The translations under genes were made by a program, and so were the position numbers. Under the pieces are notes generated by a model. It worked only from the letters and a program-made list of their open reading frames with translations, ran no database searches and had not been told where the DNA came from. Below, piece after piece: positions 15,349 through 23,292 of a stretch of DNA of 53,059 nucleotides. The stretch is taken from positions 1-53,059 of the forward strand of contig CAMDPX010000017.1 in assembly GCA_945905295.1 (NCBI GenBank). The letters run 5' to 3'. This stretch comes from Planctomyces sp. SH-PL62 (lineage in GTDB: Bacteria > Planctomycetota > Planctomycetia > Planctomycetales > Planctomycetaceae). Within the stretch, counting starts at the first letter, position 1. Every line of letters starts with the position of its first letter.

Positions 15349-16650
15349 TCACCGCGATTGCCGTAAGCGATACAGGTACTCGCCCGCCTTGCGGACCAGC
15401 AGGACGCCTTCCGCTTCTCGATTCGCGAAGGATTCGACATCAATCGTGGAGGGGTCGCGGTAGCTGAGGTTGATTTCGTTGCAGACGACGGCGGGGATTT
15501 GTGAGGCGAGGGTGACTCGGACTCGTGGTTGCTCGATGCCGTTGTCGAATGTGCCGGTGCCGCGGACGTGGGTGCTGTGGGCGAGGACTCCCCACGGGTA
15601 GTTTTTGAAGCGGTCCCATTGCTGCGTGAAGTAGTCGCGGACGTGATAGCCGATCTCGGCGATCAGCTTGCCGTGAGTCACCGAGATCTCGTGCAGGTGC
15701 GGGGCGAAGATGATCAGTTCGCCGCCGTCGGCCACGACCGGCTCGAGCTTGTACATACACTTGCCGGCGACCCACAGCTCGTCGTACATCGGCGGAGCAC
15801 AGCTCAGCACCGTGTGAAACGAACGGTCCATCCATTTGATGTGGACTTGGCTCGACAAGTCGGCGGCGGACTCCCACGCGGATTCTGGCGTGCCGTAGAA
15901 CAGGCCGTGCAAGTTGCCGTCGCTGGCGACGACGAACGTGATCGCTCGGCGTGTGTTCGGGATCAGCGTGGCGGCACGATCGACGACGGCTCGGACGGGC
16001 GTTCCCTTCACGCCGATGATGCCGACGTTTGTGATGATCGCTCCCAACCAGTGAAAGAAGTTGAGCAACTCCGGCCCGGAGATGCCGGGGAAGTAATACT
16101 TGTTGCCGCCGCTGAACCCGACGACCTCATGCGGAAACACCGGTCCGAGCACCAGCAGTGTGTCGTAATCGGCGATCCGCGAGTTGATCGTCACCGGCAC
16201 ATCGAGCGACAGGCGGCCTTCGGTGATCGCCTCGGTATCGGCTTTGGTGAGCGAGCCGATCGTCGTCAGCCGCGCGGGGTTGTTCCATTCGTGATTGAAG
16301 AGGCGGACGTTGGCGTATTTGCCTCCGCCCTCGCTTGCGCTTCGGGTTAGTGTTTCGCCTTCGCTGGCGCTTCGGGTTAGTGTGCCGGGGGATCGATCGG
16401 CGTCGCTCATGCCGAGCATCTTGGCGATCGCAGGTTCCGGCATCGGCGGGTGCGTTCCGAGCGCGACGAGCACATCGACTTGCTTCGCCGTTGCGCCAAT
16501 CTGGTCATGCAACGCGCTGAATAGCAACGGCAGAGGGGCGGTGCGGGTCGAGTCCGGGATAATCACCAGCACTCGCTGGCCAGCAAATTCGTTTGAAGGA
16601 ACTTCGCGTGCGAACCACTCGCGGACTTCGGCATCGGTCAAGGTCTTCAT
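15349..16650 (-). CDS. LarA-like lactate racemase domain protein (DUF2088)
   Basis: A 433-residue protein related to the nickel-pincer lactate racemase LarA; other members are 2-hydroxyacid racemases or epimerases, so the substrate is open. Seen: IPDSTRTAPLPLL, LGTHPPMPE, NHEWNNP, and FPHEVVGFSGGNKYYFPGISG, which holds the lysine that binds the cofactor and a metal-site histidine. Residues ~88-108 are TLTRSASEGETLTRSASEGG, a tandem repeat inserted between conserved segments and not expected in the family. ATG 16650 (MKTLTDAEV) is preferred because the upstream extension is not family-like. larB/larC cofactor genes are not in the window. Confidence 0.88.
   Translation of the reverse strand: MKTLTDAEVREWFAREVPSNEFAGQRVLVIIPDSTRTAPLPLLFSALHDQIGATAKQVDVLVALGTHPPMPEPAIAKMLGMSDADRSPGTLTRSASEGETLTRSASEGGGKYANVRLFNHEWNNPARLTTIGSLTKADTEAITEGRLSLDVPVTINSRIADYDTLLVLGPVFPHEVVGFSGGNKYYFPGISGPELLNFFHWLGAIITNVGIIGVKGTPVRAVVDRAATLIPNTRRAITFVVASDGNLHGLFYGTPESAWESAADLSSQVHIKWMDRSFHTVLSCAPPMYDELWVAGKCMYKLEPVVADGGELIIFAPHLHEISVTHGKLIAEIGYHVRDYFTQQWDRFKNYPWGVLAHSTHVRGTGTFDNGIEQPRVRVTLASQIPAVVCNEINLSYRDPSTIDVESFANREAEGVLLVRKAGEYLYRLRQSR
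16325..16386. repeat. Tandem LTRSASEG-encoding repeat inside the LarA-like gene
   Basis: Two units of CGCTTCGGGTTAGTGT separated by 14 bases, with related flanks (CCTCGCTTG / CCTTCGCTGG). Read on the minus strand each encodes TLTRSASEG. The insertion keeps the reading frame and falls just after GMSDADRSPG, a surface loop by position. Confidence 0.75.
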
Positions 16651-16736
16651 GAGTCTTCCATCGCTGATGGCTGGAACTGTCTTCGGCCGGAGTGAACTTC
16701 GTTTGTTCGGTCTTTGCAAGCGAGGTCGAGTGGCTC

Positions 16737-16991
16737 ATGATGCTCGCCATGCCAACCGTCCTGCGACAGAATGGTTTTGCGGTGATGATCCCCGTGGACG
16801 ATCATCTGCCGCCTCATGTTCATGTCACAAAAGCTGGTAACGAATTGGTTGTCAATCTTGGCGACGAGCGGACGAAGTCATCTGTTCGCAAGAACCGAGG
16901 CATGTCCAAATCGGAGCTCGCACAGGCACTGCGAATCATCAACAACAATCAGGGGATGCTCCTGGCCGGATGGAGGCGGATTCATGGCTAA
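16737..16991 (+). CDS. DUF4160 protein
   Basis: An 84-residue protein with the DUF4160 pattern PTVLRQNGFAVMIPVDDHLPPHVHVTKAGNELVVNLGD, then KSELAQALRIINNNQGMLLAGWRRIHG. The family is commonly paired with DUF2442 proteins and is suspected to form toxin-antitoxin-like units. Adjacent ATGs at 16737, 16740 and 16749 are all possible; GAGG at 16722 favours the first. Its stop overlaps the next gene's start by 8 bases. It is divergent from the LarA-like gene. Confidence 0.85.
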   Translation: MMLAMPTVLRQNGFAVMIPVDDHLPPHVHVTKAGNELVVNLGDERTKSSVRKNRGMSKSELAQALRIINNNQGMLLAGWRRIHG

Positions 16992-17514
16992 GCCTAAGTT
17001 GATACGAATGGGCAAATTCACTTACACGCAGGATGAGCTCGACAAGATGTTCGAGGAAGCCACTCGCCGTGGACAGGAGCAACTTGAACGTGAACCGCTC
17101 GCCGTCAAAGTGGAGTACGACGTTGCCCCGCGCCAGATCGTCATCACTCTGAACAACGGGTCGCGCTACTCATTTCCGGCCGACATCGCTCAAGGGTTGG
17201 CGACGGCCACCGACAAGCAGAGAGCCAAGGTCAACATTCTCGGCATGGGGACGTTGCTGGAGTGGCCGAAGATCGACATGCACTTCACCACCCTGGGACT
17301 GCTTGAGGGCCGATTTGGAACACGCAGATGGATGGACGAATTGCGGCGGAGTGGAAAACTCCCGCCTCCGCCGTCGGCGAATGTCGTTAAGTCGAAACGG
17401 AAGCCGGCGGCAAAACGAACAATACCTGCGGTTCGTAAAATGCCTGCGTCTAAAAAGTCGGCCGTGAAATCGGTTCGATCGGGTTCATCGCGCGTTGCTG
17501 CTGCTGGTCATTAG
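16984..17514 (+). CDS. DUF2442 protein with basic tail
   Basis: A 176-residue protein. Residues ~35-110 match DUF2442: VKVEYDVAPRQIVITLNNGSRYSFPADIAQGL, MGTLLEWPKIDMHFTTLGLLEGRFG. The last ~55 residues are Lys/Arg-rich (KSKRKPAAKR, KKSAVKSVRS), suggesting nucleic-acid binding; most family members are only about 80-100 residues, so the tail is an addition. It overlaps the DUF4160 gene and is probably translated with it. Confidence 0.82.
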   Translation: MAKPKLIRMGKFTYTQDELDKMFEEATRRGQEQLEREPLAVKVEYDVAPRQIVITLNNGSRYSFPADIAQGLATATDKQRAKVNILGMGTLLEWPKIDMHFTTLGLLEGRFGTRRWMDELRRSGKLPPPPSANVVKSKRKPAAKRTIPAVRKMPASKKSAVKSVRSGSSRVAAAGH

Positions 17515-17538
17515 ACCCAACTGATCAAGGAAGACATC

Positions 17539-18873
17539 ATGCCGATGGAACGTGAATCAAGCTCGCCTTCGGAAGAAGTTGAACTCGCCGGGCACATCAT
17601 CGACAGCTTGCTGCTGCCGAAGGTGCTCGACGAAATCATGTCGCAAGGGGGGCGATTCGAGATCCTCAGCATCTCGGTTGGACAACGGCGGCAAGATCCG
17701 AGTGCCGCGCGGTTGCTGGTAACGGCGGATTCGGACGAGCAGCTCGACAAGATTGTGCGGGACATCGGCCGACACGGAGCTGTGCGAGTCGACGCTCAGG
17801 ACGCGCAGGTCGTCGCTGCCGACATGGACGGAGCGTTTCCCGATGGGTTCTTCTGCTCGACCAACCAGGAGACGCAGGTTCGCATTGATGGCGTGTGGCA
17901 TCGGGTTGAGCGGCCGGAGATGGATTGCGGGCTGGTGGTGCGAGACAACAGGCGAGCGGGGGGCGTCAGCCCCCCGGTGGATGCTAGCGCGGTCTCACAA
18001 ACGAACGAAGCCACCGGGGGGCTGACGCCCCCCGCTCGCCTAACTGTCGCGACACTTCCGATGGCCGACGTCAGCAAGGGTGACCTGATCGTCGTCGGGC
18101 ATCACGGCACGCGCGTGCTGCCGCAGGGGCGGGACCGTGACAAGCTCAGCGTGTTTGGGTTCATGCAAAGTACCGTGAGCAGCGAGAAGCCGAAGAACGT
18201 CACGGTGCGTGAGATCGCGGCGGAGATGCGTCGAGCCAAACAAGGAGATGGCAAAATTCTTGTCGTCGCCGGACCGGCGGTCGTTCACACCGGCAGCCGT
18301 GAGCATCTCAGCCGGCTGATTCGTGAGGGCTATGTGCATCTGCTGTTTGCTGGCAACGCGCTCGCGACGCATGACATCGAGCAATCGTTTTTCGGCACGA
18401 GCCTCGGCATCTCGATGGAACACGGTGGCGGAACGGCCGAGGGACACGAGCATCATCTGCGCTCGATCAACCGCATCCGCCGCTTGGGGAGCATTCAATG
18501 CGCGGTCGAATCGGGAATGCTCACGGATGGCATCATGTTTGAATGCGTGAAGCACGATGTCCCGTTCGTGCTGGCCGGCAGCATCCGCGACGACGGCCCG
18601 CTGCCGGATGTCATCACCGATAGCCTGGTCGCTCAAACGGCGATGCGCGAGTTGATCCACGCTCAAGGGATCACGTTTTGTTTAATGATCGCCACGACGT
18701 TGCATTCGATCGCCGTCGGCAATCTGCTACCTGCGTCCGTGAAGACCGTCTGTGTCGACATCAACCCGGCGACGGTCACGAAGCTCGCTGATCGCGGGAC
18801 GTTTCAGTCGATTGGGTTGGTCACGGACGTTGAGCCGTTCCTGAGAGTACTCGTGGATGAGGCGACTCGATGA
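17539..18873 (+). CDS. LOR/SDH-type (TIGR00300-like) protein
   Basis: A 444-residue protein resembling the family built of a LOR/SDH N-terminal domain and a Rossmann-like C-terminal domain, members of which include archaeal ornithine cyclodeaminase and cyanobacterial arginine-handling enzymes. Seen: ELAGHIIDSLLLPKVLDEIMSQGGRFEIL, MDCGLVVRDN, KILVVAGPAVVHTGSREHLSRLIREGYVHLLFAGNALATHDIE, and LPASVKTVCVDINPATVTKLADRG. The gene is interrupted, in frame, by a 92-bp palindromic element encoding residues ~137-168. ATG 17539 has AAGGAAG 7 bases upstream. It is coupled by ATGA to the next gene. The exact reaction cannot be set from sequence. Confidence 0.82.
   Translation: MPMERESSSPSEEVELAGHIIDSLLLPKVLDEIMSQGGRFEILSISVGQRRQDPSAARLLVTADSDEQLDKIVRDIGRHGAVRVDAQDAQVVAADMDGAFPDGFFCSTNQETQVRIDGVWHRVERPEMDCGLVVRDNRRAGGVSPPVDASAVSQTNEATGGLTPPARLTVATLPMADVSKGDLIVVGHHGTRVLPQGRDRDKLSVFGFMQSTVSSEKPKNVTVREIAAEMRRAKQGDGKILVVAGPAVVHTGSREHLSRLIREGYVHLLFAGNALATHDIEQSFFGTSLGISMEHGGGTAEGHEHHLRSINRIRRLGSIQCAVESGMLTDGIMFECVKHDVPFVLAGSIRDDGPLPDVITDSLVAQTAMRELIHAQGITFCLMIATTLHSIAVGNLLPASVKTVCVDINPATVTKLADRGTFQSIGLVTDVEPFLRVLVDEATR
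17950..18041. repeat. 92-bp palindrome inserted in frame in the LOR/SDH-type gene
   Basis: AGGCGAGCGGGGGGCGTCAG and CTGACGCCCCCCGCTCGCCT are perfect inverted arms, extending inward through GCCCCCCGGTGG / CCACCGGGGGGC. The encoded segment RRAGGVSPPVDASAVSQT... has no counterpart expected in the family and separates VVRDN from LTVATLPMADV. Confidence 0.9.
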
Positions 18874-19718
18874 CTGACTTGCTCGTCGGATTCGGGTTGG
18901 TCGCATTGATCGCGGTGCTGTTGTTTGCCGCGACGGTTCGACTTGTACGGTCATGGCCGGTGCGGCGAATTTGCCTGGTTGGCTTTGCGGTCATGCTGGT
19001 GCTGGGCTGGTATCTGATTTGGGGATGCGAATTAAGTTTTTGGTCGCGCCTCCTGCCGCTGTCGAACTTGGTCGTGATCGGCAACCTGGTTCCGTTGTGC
19101 TGTGCGGTGCTGGCGGGATTGGCACGAGTGACAAGTCCCGGTTCTCCGAGACGTCGCGCAATTCCGGTGCTGGCAATCCTCGGACTCGGACTGTTTGCGA
19201 CGGTGAAGCCAATGTTGGGTCAGCCTCCTCCGTGCGGCGACTTGTGGTCTGATGGCATCTGCTTTCAATCGTCGACCGTGACCTGCACGGCGGCCAGCGC
19301 GGCGACGTTGCTGCGCGAGCACGGCATCTCGGCAACCGAAGCGGAGATGGCGGGGTTGTGTTTGACTCGCAAAGGAACCGGATGGAAAGGCTTGTTCCGA
19401 GGCCTGACGCTCAAGACGCGTGGCACCGAATGGACCGTCAGCGTCCGAGACTTTTCGTTCGAACAACTGCGAAACGAACACGGACCATTGATCCTGGATG
19501 TCGGAGTTCCGCTGGGAGCGACCGTCCCGGCGATTTACACAACCGAGTACGGATGGCAGCCGGGAATTTTGCACTCAGTGATCTTTTTCGGATTCCGCGA
19601 CGGGGATCGAGTCTCCATCGCCGAGCCAACTCCCGGAGTCGGTCGCGAAGAATGGAGCGCCGAGGATCTGCGGATTTTGTTTCGAGGTCGAGCCTATCAA
19701 TTGTCAAAACGCCGCTGA
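18870..19718 (+). CDS. Membrane protein with C39-like cysteine peptidase domain
   Basis: A 282-residue protein. Residues 1-~115 hold three or four membrane segments. The C-terminal domain looks like a C39 peptidase: SSTVTCTAASAATLLREHGI (candidate catalytic Cys in the conserved helix start), GILHSVIFFGFRDGDRVSIAEPTPG (candidate His, with an acidic residue in place of the usual Asp). C39 domains cleave double-glycine leaders or cell-surface peptides. No ABC transporter is attached. The ATG overlaps the upstream stop. Protease activity is inferred. Confidence 0.7.
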   Translation: MTDLLVGFGLVALIAVLLFAATVRLVRSWPVRRICLVGFAVMLVLGWYLIWGCELSFWSRLLPLSNLVVIGNLVPLCCAVLAGLARVTSPGSPRRRAIPVLAILGLGLFATVKPMLGQPPPCGDLWSDGICFQSSTVTCTAASAATLLREHGISATEAEMAGLCLTRKGTGWKGLFRGLTLKTRGTEWTVSVRDFSFEQLRNEHGPLILDVGVPLGATVPAIYTTEYGWQPGILHSVIFFGFRDGDRVSIAEPTPGVGREEWSAEDLRILFRGRAYQLSKRR

Positions 19719-19736
19719 GATGGTTTCGTTGACGTC

Positions 19737-20405
19737 ATGAACTATTTCGCTCACGCACTGCGATATCTCGACCGACCCTACTTCGTCGCCGGAACAGCGG
19801 TGCCCGATTGGATGTCGGTGGTGGATCGGCGAGTGCGAGTTCGCGGTAAGTTGATCGAGCCGCTTCTGCTCAATGACGGCTCCCCTTTGGCTGAGGTTGC
19901 TGCGGGAACGTGGCAGCATCTGCACGACGACGGTTGGTTCCATTCAACGCGAGCGTTCTTTGAGGTGAGCACCTCGCTGGCCGTCCGTTTTCGGGAAGTG
20001 CTCGGCCCCGATGACAGTCATCGCACCAGTTTTCTCGGCCACATCGTTACCGAGCTGTTGATCGACTCCGAATTGATCGAACGGCATCCGGGGCAGATCG
20101 AGCGATATTACGACGTGCTCGCCACGATCGAACCGCTCGCGGTGCAGCAAGCGGTCAACCTGATGGCGAAGACGCCGACGGAATGTCTCGCGCCGCTGAT
20201 TCCGCGATTCCTCACCGAACGATTCTTGCCGGATTACCTCAGCGACGAGCGTTTGCTGCATCGCTTGAACCAAGTGATGCGGCGGGTCAAACTGCCGCCT
20301 CTTCCGGCCGAGACAGAATCCGTTTTGCGTCTCGCCCGCCCGCTCATCCGCGACCGGATGAGCGATTTGCTGCCGCAAGAGCACTTCCAATTTTCAAGCA
20401 CGTAG
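19737..20405 (+). CDS. Conserved hypothetical protein (AcpH-like N-terminus)
   Basis: A 222-residue soluble helical protein beginning MNYFAHALRYLDRPYFVAGTAVPDW, which resembles the MNFLAH...GN..AD start of acyl-carrier-protein phosphodiesterases; SFLGHIVTELLIDSELIE and YYDVLATIEP add weak support. Overall similarity is low, so function is not assigned. It starts 18 bases after the C39-like gene. Its stop codon TAG is part of the GTAG that opens the palindromic element at 20402. Confidence 0.65.
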   Translation: MNYFAHALRYLDRPYFVAGTAVPDWMSVVDRRVRVRGKLIEPLLLNDGSPLAEVAAGTWQHLHDDGWFHSTRAFFEVSTSLAVRFREVLGPDDSHRTSFLGHIVTELLIDSELIERHPGQIERYYDVLATIEPLAVQQAVNLMAKTPTECLAPLIPRFLTERFLPDYLSDERLLHRLNQVMRRVKLPPLPAETESVLRLARPLIRDRMSDLLPQEHFQFSST

Positions 20406-20468
20406 CTGAACTCGCCAGAGTTCAGAAATCACCAAACAATGCTGCTGAATTCTGGCGAATTCAGCTAC
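20402..20468. repeat. REP/BIME element, GTAG-CTGAACTCGCCAGAGTTCAG type
   Basis: A forward REP (GTAG then hairpin CTGAACTCGCCAGAGTTCAG) is followed after 23 bases by the inverted unit (CTGAATTCTGGCGAATTCAG then CTAC). A close relative is at 35809-35871. The first TAG is the stop codon of the preceding gene. Confidence 0.92.
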
Positions 20469-20491
20469 GGATGCATCCAGGAGTCATCACC

Positions 20492-21334
20492 ATGAAATAC
20501 GGAATGAACATGCTGCTGTGGGCGACCGACGTGAACGAGTCGCACTACGCACTTCTCGATTCGCTGAAGAAGATCGGCTACGACGGCGTTGAGCTTCCGA
20601 TCTTCGACATGAACGTGGACAACTTCGCGAAGCTCGGCAAGAAGCTGACCGACACGGGACTGCAACGGACGGCCGTCACGATCTGCACCGATACCGAGAA
20701 TCCCATCTCTCCCGATGCGGCGATTCGACAAGCGGGGCTCGACCGGCTCAAGAAGGCGATTGATTGCTGTCAGGCTGTCGGAGCCACGCACTTGTGCGGA
20801 CCGATTCACTCGGCGATCGGAGTCTTCTCCGGCAATTGCCCGACGACCGATGAATGGAACTGGGGCAAAGAGACTCTGACCAAAGCCGCCGATTACGCGA
20901 AGCAAGCGAACGTCACGCTGGTCGTCGAATACCTCAACCGCTTCGAGTGCTATTTCCTAACCTGCGCCGCCGACGTCGGCCGCTTCTGCCGCGAGATCAA
21001 TCACACGCACTGCAAGACGATGTACGACACCTTCCACGCGAACATCGAAGAGAAGTCGATCACCGGCGCGATCAAGAGCTACGCCGACCAGTTCGTCCAC
21101 GTCCACATCTCCGAGAACGACCGCTCGACCCCCGGCGAAGGGGGCGTCAATTGGGACGAGACGTTCGCGGCGTTGAAAGAAGTGAAGTACGACGGCTGGT
21201 TCGTGGTCGAAGCTTTCGGCCTGTCGCTCCCGGCTCTCGCCGCCGCCACCAAAATCTGGCGGAGAATGTTCACCGACGAACTGACCCTCGCCACGAACGC
21301 GCTGAAGTTCATGAAGACACGTTGGCAAGGGTAA
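20492..21334 (+). CDS. Sugar phosphate isomerase/epimerase (ketose 3-epimerase-like)
   Basis: A 280-residue TIM-barrel enzyme of the AP-endonuclease-2 superfamily, close in pattern to D-tagatose/D-psicose 3-epimerases. Seen: MKYGMNMLLWATDV, KKIGYDGVELPIFD, GATHLCGPIHS, VVEYLNRFECYFL (first metal Glu), CKTMYDTFHANIEEKS (metal Asp/His), FVHVHISENDRSTPGEGGVNWDE, GWFVVEAFG (metal Glu). ATG 20492 has AGGAG 8 bases upstream. The substrate is unknown. It may work with the MFS transporter downstream, but nearly 500 bases with repeats separate them. Confidence 0.9.
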   Translation: MKYGMNMLLWATDVNESHYALLDSLKKIGYDGVELPIFDMNVDNFAKLGKKLTDTGLQRTAVTICTDTENPISPDAAIRQAGLDRLKKAIDCCQAVGATHLCGPIHSAIGVFSGNCPTTDEWNWGKETLTKAADYAKQANVTLVVEYLNRFECYFLTCAADVGRFCREINHTHCKTMYDTFHANIEEKSITGAIKSYADQFVHVHISENDRSTPGEGGVNWDETFAALKEVKYDGWFVVEAFGLSLPALAAATKIWRRMFTDELTLATNALKFMKTRWQG

Positions 21335-21382
21335 GCCGAACCTGGCGCAATCAAGAATCGGGGCGGCGAGCGGCTGAAGACG

Positions 21383-21526
21383 ATGCACTTCTGCCCGATC
21401 GGTCTGCGGGACGTCTGCTGGCACCTGCGCGTCAAACCTGTGGAGTCTCTGACGTTGTTGGAAAAGATCTGCCGACGTGAGTTGCTCATTGATGAAGCCG
21501 ACTGGTCTCGCGACGCGGTCGAATGA
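21383..21526 (+). other. Possible small coding fragment in the gap after the epimerase
   Basis: An open frame of 47 codons (MHFCPIGLRDVCWHLRVKP...ADWSRDAVE) has protein-like composition but no ribosome binding site and no family I recognise. The frame is open back to the epimerase stop, so it may be a gene remnant. The rest of 21335-21830 holds two repeat elements and no gene. Confidence 0.3.
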
Positions 21527-21554
21527 ATTTTGAAAGCGGCCAGTTCTCTCTGAC

Positions 21555-21647
21555 GCTGACAGAAAAATTAAGCGACCTTTGATCGTTCGCGACCGATCAC
21601 CACAGAATTGATTTCGTTCTTGTTTCTGCCCTCATTTTTCTGTCAGC
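21555..21647. repeat. Inverted element, GCTGACAGAAAAAT family
   Basis: GCTGACAGAAAAAT at the left pairs with ATTTTTCTGTCAGC at the right around a ~65-base centre. A second copy with the same ends is at 49739-49843. Confidence 0.75.
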
Positions 21648-21748
21648 CACTTGTCGCCAGTCAACGTTGCTGTCGGCTTGTCCGAGAACTGTCTGAAATC
21701 GCCTTCGCGAGTCATCGTCGTTCGACCAAGAGCTGCGCTCCGTTTTTG

Positions 21749-21774
21749 CCGGGCAGGTTGAAAACCTGCCCCAC
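21749..21774. repeat. Solo REP unit, GGGCAGGTTGAAAACCTGCCC
   Basis: A compact hairpin GGGCAGGTTGAAAACCTGCC followed by CCCAC, i.e. GTGG plus hairpin on the minus strand. The same core occurs inside the ExeA-like gene (31245-31328) and in degraded form at 131-220. Confidence 0.8.
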
Positions 21775-21830
21775 GTTGGCTGTACTGCTCCGACTTTGGA
21801 TTCCCGCCTCTAGCCAGGAATGACTTCCCT

Positions 21831-23258
21831 ATGCACGGTCTCGATGAGTTTAAGAGTGATCCGGCCGCCGACTCCTCCTTCTCTGGGCCGTGGTATAAGG
21901 AACTGACTCGGTATCACTGGTTCGTGTTGATGGTCGCGGCGCTGGGGTGGTTGTTCGACACGATGGATCAGCAGCTCTTCAATCTGGCTCGCATGCCGGC
22001 CATGAAAGAGTTGCTCGCGGTTCCCGGTCAGACGCCGGATCAATTGAAGGCTCAGGTGAATTTTTATGGCCCGTTGGCGACCTCGATCTTCATGATCGGA
22101 TGGGCGACCGGCGGTTTGATCTTCGGAGTGCTTGGTGACCGAGTTGGCCGCGCGAAAGTCATGTTGTGGACGATCCTGATTTACTCGATCTGCACCGGTC
22201 TGAGCGCGTTTTCGATCGGCTTCTGGGACTTCGCCTTCTACCGGTTTCTCACTGGACTCGGAGTCGGTGGCGAGTTCGCCGTCGGTGTGTCGCTGGTGGC
22301 CGAAGTGATGCCGAATCGTGCTCGGCCGTTTGCACTCGGTTTGCTGCAAGCGTTGTCGGCGGTCGGCAATGTTTCCGCCGCGCTGATGAATATCGCGCTC
22401 GGTCAGGTGGAAAGTGCTGGTGGTTTGGAAAACTTGGCGGTGGGAGAGACACCGATCAAGGCTTGGCGAATCCTGTTCATCATCGGCACGGTCCCCGCGC
22501 TCTTGGCGATCTTCATTCGTCGCAATCTCAAAGAGCCGGAGACCTGGAAGGCTCAGCACGACGCCGGGGTCGGCAAGCAATTAGGTTCGTTCGCCGAGTT
22601 GTTCGGCGATCCACGCTGGCGCAAGAACGCGATCGTCGGTTTGTTGTTGGCCTCGTCGGGCATCATCGGTCTGTGGGGCATCGGCTTCTTCAGCTTCGAT
22701 CTGCTGTCCCCCGTCTTCCGCAAACATTTTGAAGCGGAGGGGCTCGCCGAGAACGTCGTCAGCGGCAAGGTGGCAACGTGGGTTGGCATCACGTCGGTGA
22801 TGCAAAACATCGGCGGATTCTTCGGCATCTACGCTTACAGCCACATGACGAGCATCTTCGGCCGCAAGCCAGCCTTCGCGGTATCTTTCGTCGCGGCGAT
22901 GTTCAGCACGGCTCTGGTCTTCTGGAACCTGGACCAATTCAACGAGGTGTTTTGGATGATCCCGCTGATGGGCTTCTGTCAGCTCGCGCTGTTCGGTGGC
23001 TACGCGATTTACTTCCCAGAGTTGTTCCCAACTCGCCTGCGTTCGACCGGCACGAGCTTCTGCTACAACGTCGGCCGCTACGTCGCCGCCGGTGGCCCGT
23101 TCGCGCTGGGAATGCTGACGAGCCAAGTCTTCTCCGTCGCCAACGGATACCAAGAGGGCATGCGCTACGCGGGTGTGACGATGTGCTCGATCTTTATTCT
23201 CGGCTTGGTCGTGCTGCCGTTCGCCCCGGAAACGAAGGGCAAACCGCTGCCGGAGTGA
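21831..23258 (+). CDS. MFS transporter, sugar/acid symporter type
   Basis: A 475-residue inner-membrane secondary transporter with about twelve membrane segments. MFS signatures: GVLGDRVGRAKVM between TM2 and TM3, FYRFLTGLGVGGEFAVGVSLVAEVMPNRAR at TM4-5, a cytoplasmic middle loop (RRNLKEPETWKAQHDAG) and ELFPTRLRSTGTSFCYNVGR, FAPETKGKPLPE at the end, a pattern of the sugar porter / aromatic acid symporter group. Substrate unknown. The call is secure at superfamily level. Confidence 0.92.
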   Translation: MHGLDEFKSDPAADSSFSGPWYKELTRYHWFVLMVAALGWLFDTMDQQLFNLARMPAMKELLAVPGQTPDQLKAQVNFYGPLATSIFMIGWATGGLIFGVLGDRVGRAKVMLWTILIYSICTGLSAFSIGFWDFAFYRFLTGLGVGGEFAVGVSLVAEVMPNRARPFALGLLQALSAVGNVSAALMNIALGQVESAGGLENLAVGETPIKAWRILFIIGTVPALLAIFIRRNLKEPETWKAQHDAGVGKQLGSFAELFGDPRWRKNAIVGLLLASSGIIGLWGIGFFSFDLLSPVFRKHFEAEGLAENVVSGKVATWVGITSVMQNIGGFFGIYAYSHMTSIFGRKPAFAVSFVAAMFSTALVFWNLDQFNEVFWMIPLMGFCQLALFGGYAIYFPELFPTRLRSTGTSFCYNVGRYVAAGGPFALGMLTSQVFSVANGYQEGMRYAGVTMCSIFILGLVVLPFAPETKGKPLPE

Positions 23259-23292
23259 GCCGGCATGGGATGCTCGATGATGGCGAGCCGAA

